Made by a program: the position numbers and the translations under genes | Part shown: positions 32,688-37,425 of the stretch, in pieces | Layout: each line of letters begins with the position of its first letter | Numbering within the stretch: the first letter of the stretch is position 1 | The notes under the pieces: model-generated | Database searches by the model: none | The model's input: the letters and a program-made list of their open reading frames with translations, nothing else | What the model was told of the DNA's origin: nothing | Assembly: GCF_009720745.1 (NCBI RefSeq) | Contig: NZ_WNKX01000036.1 | Span: 1 to 37,425 of the forward strand | DNA: 37,425 nt | Source: Massilia eburnea | GTDB taxonomy: Bacteria; Pseudomonadota; Gammaproteobacteria; Burkholderiales; Burkholderiaceae_D | Direction of reading: 5' to 3'

Positions 32688-34904
32688 CTAAGGCAGGACC
32701 CCCTCGACGTATTGCAGTCCCATTTGCTGTTGCAGCAGCCGGAACAGCTTGCCCTGCTCCACGGGCTTGGCCAGCACCTCGTCGGCGCCGGCGGCCAGGC
32801 CTTGCTGGCGTCCGTCGCTGACGGCTGGGGAAGCCATCAATACCACGCGCGGCTGAGCCAGGCTTTGGTCGGCCCGCAAGCGGCGCGTGAGCTCCAGCCC
32901 GTCGAGTCCGGACAGGCGCCAGTCCAGCAGTACCAGCTCGGGCTGTAGCTTGGCAACGGCGTCGAGCGCTTCCGCGCCGTCGGAGGCCTCGTGCACGTCG
33001 AACCCAGCCGGGGCCAGCAGGCTGCGCAGCAGGTGGCGGCTGTCGGCGCCGGCGTCCACCACCAGCAATCGACGCCCCTGGTCGCGCGGCGCGAGGCGCG
33101 GCAAGTGGGCCGGCACCTCGCCGGCCACCGCTTCCGATGTCTCGATCGTGAAGTGAAATTGCGTGCCCTGGCCGGGGCTGGCATTGACTTCCAGTTCGCC
33201 GCCCATGAGGTGCACGTACTGGCGCGATATCGCCAGCCCCAGGCCGCCGGTTTCCGCCATCACTTCCGGCGCCAGGCGCACCGAGAAGGACAGTCCGTGG
33301 CGTCCCCCCGGTAGCGCCGTGCTGCGCAGGGCCAAGGTGACACTGCCTGCACGTTCAACCTTCAGGGCATTCGCCGTCAGGTTGAGCAGGACATGGCGCA
33401 GCTTGGCGCCGTCCAGCATCATGGCGCGCGCCGGCGCCAGGCATTCGAGCTTGAGGGCAACGCCGGCACTGGCAGCGCGCTCGCCGACCATATCGCTGAC
33501 GTCGCGCAGCAACTGGGCCACGTCCACCGCCTCGCGGTGCAAGCCGACTTCGCCCGCCTCGATCCGCGACAGCTCGAGGATGTCGTTGATTAAAGTGAGC
33601 AGCTGCTGGCCGGAGCTGTGGATGATCGCCATATTGCGCCGCTCTTCCGCCGACATGGTGGCGGAATGCGCCATCAGCCGTGAAAAGCCGATCACCGAAT
33701 TGAGCGGCGCGTGCAACTCGTGGCTCATGGCCGACAGGAACACGCTCTTGGCGCGGCTGGCCGATTTCGCCTCTGCCACCGCCACCGACAGCGCTTCGGT
33801 GCGTTCGGCCACCAGTTCTTCCAGGTGGCTGCGGTGGCGCCGCAGCTCCTGCTCGCTCTCGGTGGCTTCGGTGACGTCGATGCTGACGCCGACCATGCGC
33901 ACCACCTTGCCCGACTCGTCGCGGAAAGAGCGCGCCATCGAACGCAGGTAGCGCAGCGCGCCGTCCGGACGGCGGATGCGGAATTGCAGCGAGAAGTCGC
34001 GCTCGCCTTTCAGCGCGGCCGCAACTTCGGTCCGCGCACGCTCGCGGTCTTCCGGCACCACCAGTTCAAGCCAGGCTTTGTAATTGCCGCCGCCCAGCCT
34101 TGTTTTCAGGCCGTACTGGCGCATGATTTCGTCGTCTTGCGCCAGTTCGTCGTGCTGCACATCCCAATCCCAGATGCCGATGCGGGCGGCGCGGGTGGCC
34201 ACGCTGAGGCGCTCCTCGCTTTCCCGCATGGCACGGTAGCGGCTATCGAGCAGCTCCCACATCTTGTGGATCGATTCCTTGAGGGTGCGCAATTCGCCGA
34301 AGAACCAGGCTTTCTGCGGCGTGTCGCCAGTCACGTACTGGCCGACCGCCTTCAGCGGGCGCAGGATCAGGAACCACAGCAAGCCGTACACGCTGATCAC
34401 CAGCACCGCGGCCAGCAGGAGGATGGCCAGCATGTCGTCGTGGCGCTGCTCGCGCAAGTCCTGCTGCAGGTAGGTGGGCGTGACGAATACCTTGATGGTG
34501 CCGATCGTCGTTCCGTCGACCACGATCGGGCGCTGGGCCACCAGCATCTCGGGCGTGGTCTGCAGCGGCTGGCCGATCTCCAGCTGGTCGCCGGCGCCGC
34601 GCTGCACCACGAAGGCGCGCTTGCTGCCGCTGGCGTACATGACGATGGCGTGCAGGTCGCGCTGGTTCATGCTGGCGCGCATGATGGACAGCACTTGGTT
34701 TTCGTCCAGGTTCCAGGCCGGCAGCGCGACGCCCAGCGCCAGCTGGTCGGCGCTGACGTTCAGCACGCGCTGCAGCTCCTGCCAGCGCTTTTCGCTCTCG
34801 TTTGAATAAGAATAAGCGGCGAACACCAGCAACACGGCGCTGACGATGGCCGTCAGCGCCACGCTTACCAGTAATGCGATGGAGGCAACTTTGTTCGAAC
34901 GCAA
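32688..34904 (-). CDS. Hybrid sensor histidine kinase with degenerate ATPase domain
   Basis: This is a 738-residue inner-membrane signalling protein. Transmembrane helices near 7-29 and 158-180 flank a periplasmic sensor of about 128 residues. A PAS/PAC domain (226-355), a coiled linker, a HisKA domain (SAMSHELHAPLNSVIGFSRLM, His near 395), an HATPase domain and a receiver (about 611-730) follow. The N box is present (HVLLNLTANALKVE) and so is the G2-like GGLGLAIS. The stretch that should hold the G1 box (DxGxG) and F box is missing: VRLAPEVMAETGGLGL joins directly. The receiver has phospho-acceptor Asp661 (LLDWRL) and Lys (LAKPV) but VVDAGAD in place of the usual paired acids. The start is TTG with AGGTC ahead; no in-frame ATG exists between it and an upstream stop. 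Confidence 0.88.
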   Translation of the reverse strand: MRSNKVASIALLVSVALTAIVSAVLLVFAAYSYSNESEKRWQELQRVLNVSADQLALGVALPAWNLDENQVLSIMRASMNQRDLHAIVMYASGSKRAFVVQRGAGDQLEIGQPLQTTPEMLVAQRPIVVDGTTIGTIKVFVTPTYLQQDLREQRHDDMLAILLLAAVLVISVYGLLWFLILRPLKAVGQYVTGDTPQKAWFFGELRTLKESIHKMWELLDSRYRAMRESEERLSVATRAARIGIWDWDVQHDELAQDDEIMRQYGLKTRLGGGNYKAWLELVVPEDRERARTEVAAALKGERDFSLQFRIRRPDGALRYLRSMARSFRDESGKVVRMVGVSIDVTEATESEQELRRHRSHLEELVAERTEALSVAVAEAKSASRAKSVFLSAMSHELHAPLNSVIGFSRLMAHSATMSAEERRNMAIIHSSGQQLLTLINDILELSRIEAGEVGLHREAVDVAQLLRDVSDMVGERAASAGVALKLECLAPARAMMLDGAKLRHVLLNLTANALKVERAGSVTLALRSTALPGGRHGLSFSVRLAPEVMAETGGLGLAISRQYVHLMGGELEVNASPGQGTQFHFTIETSEAVAGEVPAHLPRLAPRDQGRRLLVVDAGADSRHLLRSLLAPAGFDVHEASDGAEALDAVAKLQPELVLLDWRLSGLDGLELTRRLRADQSLAQPRVVLMASPAVSDGRQQGLAAGADEVLAKPVEQGKLFRLLQQQMGLQYVEGVLP

Positions 34905-34963
34905 AGACCTGCTCCGGTCAGGGCGCCGCGGTGTGCGGCGTACGGGAGATCAGTTTGCCACGA

Positions 34964-36637
34964 TCACGCAGCCTTGGGAATGGCTGCCAGCAGCGAGCGG
35001 GTGTAAGGGTGTTGCGGATTGCGGTACAGCTCATCCGAGTCAGCCATTTCCACCACTTCCCCCTTGTGCATCACCATCACCTGGTCGGAAATGTACTTCA
35101 CCACCGACAAGTCGTGCGAAATGAAGATGTAGGACAGGCCGAATTCGTCCTGCAGGTCCTGCAGCAGGTTGAGCACCTGCGCCTGCACCGACACGTCCAG
35201 CGCCGACACCGATTCGTCGCAGACCAGGATTTCCGGCTTCATGGTCAGGCAGCGGGCGATGGCGATGCGCTGCCGCTGGCCGCCGGAAAATTCGTGCGGG
35301 TAGCGGTGATAGGCTTGCTGCGGCAGCCCTACCCTCTCCAGCAGCGCCAGCGCCAGGCGCGTGCGCTCGGCGTCGTCGGCGCCGATGCGATGCAGGCGCA
35401 TGGGTTCGAGCAGGATCTGGCCGACAGTAAAGCGTGGGTTGAGCGAAGCATACGGGTTCTGGAAAATGATCTGGATGCGGCGCTTGAAGGGCTGGAATTC
35501 CCTGGCGCTCATCGCCAGCAGGTCGCGCCCTGCGAACATGGCGCTGCCGCCGCTGGCCTGGTGCAGGCGCAGCAAAGTCAGGCCAACGGTGGACTTGCCG
35601 CTGCCCGACTCGCCCACCACGCCCAGCGTCTTGCCGCGTGCAAGCATGAAAGAGACGCCTTTGACTGCCTGGAATTCACGCTTGCCGAACAGGCCTTCGC
35701 GCAGCCAGAAGCTCTTTTTCAAGCCCCGCACGTCAAGCACGATCTCGTCGTCCGGCGACGAGCCCCGGCTGCGCTGCGGCAGCTGCTCGCTGCCGTCAAA
35801 GCGCCCTTCCATATAATCCTTGATCACCGGCAGGCGCACCGGGCGCGCACCGAGCCGGGGCCGGCAGTGCAGCAACGCTCGGGTGTACTGGTCCTTGGGT
35901 TCGGAGAACACGCTGCGCGCGTCGCCGCTTTCGCGCACTTCGCCGTGGCGCATGACGATCACTTCGTCGGCGATTTCCGCCACCAGGCCCAGGTCGTGGG
36001 TGATGAAGAGGACCGACATCCGGTGCTTTTTCTGCAGGCTGGCAATCAGCTCCATGATCTGTTTCTGGATCGTGACGTCGAGCGCGGTAGTCGGCTCGTC
36101 GGCGATCAGCAGTTTGGGCTTGCAGGCGATGGCCATGGCGATCATCACGCGCTGCTGCTGGCCGCCCGACATCTGGCTTGGGTAGGCGTCGATCTTGCTT
36201 GCCGGCTCGGGAATGCCCACTTCCTCCAGCAATTCGAGCGTACGCTCGCGCGCGCTGCGCGCATCCATGCCCATGTGCAGGCGCAGCACTTCGCCGATCT
36301 GGAAGCCCACCGTGAACACCGGGTTCAGCGAAGACATCGGCTCCTGGAAAATCATCGCTATCTCCTTGCCGCACATGGCGCGCCGCTCGGCGGCCGATTG
36401 GCGCAGCACTTCGCGGCCCTCGAACAGCACGCTGCTTTGCGGGTCGATGACCGTGGTCTGCGGCGGCAGCAGGCCCATGACCGCCAGCGAGCTGACCGAT
36501 TTGCCGCTGCCCGATTCGCCCACCAGGGCCACCGTGCGGTGCTGCGGAATGTCGAAGGAAATGCCCTTTACCGCTTCGACAGTGTTCTTCTTGTCGGTAC
36601 GGAAGCTGATGCGCAAATTGCGGACCTGGAGCAGCAT
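34964..36637 (-). CDS. Peptide-type ABC transporter ATPase, two domains (YejF/GsiA-like)
   Basis: This is a 557-residue cytoplasmic ATPase formed by two fused ABC domains of the oligopeptide/dipeptide/nickel class. Domain 1 has Walker A GESGSGKS (40-47), signature MSGGQQQRV and Walker B LLIADEPTTALD. Domain 2 has GESGSGKST near 342, FSGGQRQRIAIAR and ILVCDESVSALD. QYTRALL and HPYTRSLL are the class-typical segments at the end of each domain. All catalytic motifs are intact. The ATG lies 1 nt after the permease stop codon, so it is part of a transporter operon whose other genes (second permease, binding protein) would lie beyond the window. YejF-type import of peptides or microcin C-like compounds is likely; the substrate is unproven. 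Confidence 0.93.
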   Translation of the reverse strand: MLLQVRNLRISFRTDKKNTVEAVKGISFDIPQHRTVALVGESGSGKSVSSLAVMGLLPPQTTVIDPQSSVLFEGREVLRQSAAERRAMCGKEIAMIFQEPMSSLNPVFTVGFQIGEVLRLHMGMDARSARERTLELLEEVGIPEPASKIDAYPSQMSGGQQQRVMIAMAIACKPKLLIADEPTTALDVTIQKQIMELIASLQKKHRMSVLFITHDLGLVAEIADEVIVMRHGEVRESGDARSVFSEPKDQYTRALLHCRPRLGARPVRLPVIKDYMEGRFDGSEQLPQRSRGSSPDDEIVLDVRGLKKSFWLREGLFGKREFQAVKGVSFMLARGKTLGVVGESGSGKSTVGLTLLRLHQASGGSAMFAGRDLLAMSAREFQPFKRRIQIIFQNPYASLNPRFTVGQILLEPMRLHRIGADDAERTRLALALLERVGLPQQAYHRYPHEFSGGQRQRIAIARCLTMKPEILVCDESVSALDVSVQAQVLNLLQDLQDEFGLSYIFISHDLSVVKYISDQVMVMHKGEVVEMADSDELYRNPQHPYTRSLLAAIPKAA

Positions 36638-36638
36638 G

Positions 36639-37425
36639 TCATTTCACCTTGGGATCGAGGGCGTCGCGCAGTGCATCGGCGAACAGGGAGAAGGCGGTGA
36701 CCAGCAAGGCCATGGCGCTGGCGGCGGCGGTCAGCTGCCACCATTTGCCGAGGATCAGTTCATTCTGGGCCTCGTTCAGCATCGAGCCCCAGCTCACCAC
36801 CCCGACCGGCACGCCGAAGCCGAGGAAGGACAGGATCACTTCGGCCTTGATGAAGCCAACCACCAGGATCGACACCTGCACCAGGGCCACGTGGCTGACA
36901 TTGGGGAAGATGTGGCTGAACATCTTGCTCCAGGCCGATGCGCCAATCGCGTCGGCCGCCAATACGTATTCGCGCGCCTTGTGCTTGATGTATTCGGCGC
37001 GGATCAGGCGATAGGGCCCGGTCCAGCCGGTCAGGCCCAGGATCAGGACGATGGTCAGCACGCCTTTCTGCTGCAGCACTGCGGCCACCGTCAGGATCAT
37101 CAGGATCGAAGGGATCGAGGTAAATACGTTATAGAACCAGTTGAAGAAATCGTCGACGACGCCGCCATAAAAGCCGGAGACGGCGCCAAACAGCGTGCCC
37201 AGGCCGACCGCCAGCGTGGCGGCAGCCAGGCCGACCACGATCGAGGTTTCGCCGCCCTTGATGGTTTTCTTGATGATGTCGTGGCCCCATTTGTCGGCGC
37301 CGAACGGCAGGCTCGGCGCGCGCTCGGCGGCCGGCTCGGCAACGGCCTTGCCCAGCGTGGTGCGCAGCTCGCGAATGTCGGCGGCTAGCGGGTCGAACGC
37401 GTTGGCCGGCGGCGCGCCGGCGGCG
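36639..37425 (-). CDS. ABC transporter permease, DppC/YejE type (5' part outside window)
   Basis: The frame is open from the window edge to a TGA at 36639, giving 262 codons of the C-terminal part. It has the typical entry LPFGADKWGHDIIKKTIKGG (counterpart of LGTDxxGRDxxSR), then five membrane helices with IPSILMILTVAAVL, the EAA-type loop EYVLAADAIGASAWSKMFSHIFPN that contacts the ATPase, and SFLGFGVPVGVVSWGSML. It ends DALRDALDPKVK. The internal GTG at 37238 is not a start, because conserved sequence continues upstream of it. It is coupled to the ATPase gene downstream. Confidence 0.93.
   Translation of the reverse strand, partial: AAGAPPANAFDPLAADIRELRTTLGKAVAEPAAERAPSLPFGADKWGHDIIKKTIKGGETSIVVGLAAATLAVGLGTLFGAVSGFYGGVVDDFFNWFYNVFTSIPSILMILTVAAVLQQKGVLTIVLILGLTGWTGPYRLIRAEYIKHKAREYVLAADAIGASAWSKMFSHIFPNVSHVALVQVSILVVGFIKAEVILSFLGFGVPVGVVSWGSMLNEAQNELILGKWWQLTAAASAMALLVTAFSLFADALRDALDPKVK

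Noticed and set aside
36639..37238. A complete short permease starting at the GTG at 37238
   Set aside because: Conserved permease sequence continues in frame upstream to the window edge, so the gene is truncated by the window and this GTG is internal.

Overview
The window reads as chromosomal DNA of a GC-rich betaproteobacterium. Gene content and protein style (class I fumarase next to murI, rimP-nusA-infB-rbfA-truB, an RluB with long tails, a DUF3141 protein, DedA-rhodanese) suggest Oxalobacteraceae of the Massilia/Duganella/Janthinobacterium type. That placement is an inference from memory of these families; no search was run. Most of the window is ordinary core genome. The main surprises are in the gaps between genes.

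Layout. 1-1000: an unrecognised gene of visibly lower GC, a terminator and tandem 12-bp repeats next to a tRNA-Ser(GGA) gene, looking like the edge of an integrated element, then a REP-like palindrome. 1014-6258: central metabolism and envelope: acs on the minus strand; on the plus strand a UPF0114 membrane protein, class I fumarase and glutamate racemase. 6266-8140: tRNA-His with a clear promoter and terminator, a decayed HigA-like antitoxin fragment, a NIPSNAP-like protein, an unknown protein and a 37-residue ORF. 8141-9914 (minus): two lipoproteins and a tandem pair of exported TonB C-terminal-domain proteins. 9964-13043 (minus): a methyl-accepting chemotaxis protein with a C-terminal CheR-docking-like tail, then dusA. 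13181-17895 (minus): a PHA-synthase-like DUF3141 protein, a DUF1080 protein and typA/bipA. 18147-20709: a small membrane protein, an unknown protein and a serine hydrolase. 20727-27166 (minus): the rimP-nusA-infB-rbfA-truB translation/transcription operon with a strong promoter and an intrinsic-terminator-like hairpin in its leader. 27483-32658 (minus): rluB and scpB (overlapping), glk, and a DedA-rhodanese fusion. 32688-37425 (minus): a degenerate-looking hybrid histidine kinase, then a two-domain peptide-ABC ATPase and the 3' part of its permease, which runs off the window.

The most interesting signals are non-coding. (1) Two 94-nt elements, each a perfect 40-bp inverted repeat around a 14-nt loop, begin within the stop codon of two unrelated genes and differ in their arms by a single compensated base pair. 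(2) A second family built on palindromic GGGTCAGACCC units occurs once after acs and as an inverted pair after rluB. (3) The nusA operon leader carries a terminator-like hairpin that could support attenuation or autoregulation. Among proteins, the hybrid kinase lacks the ATP-binding G1 and F boxes.
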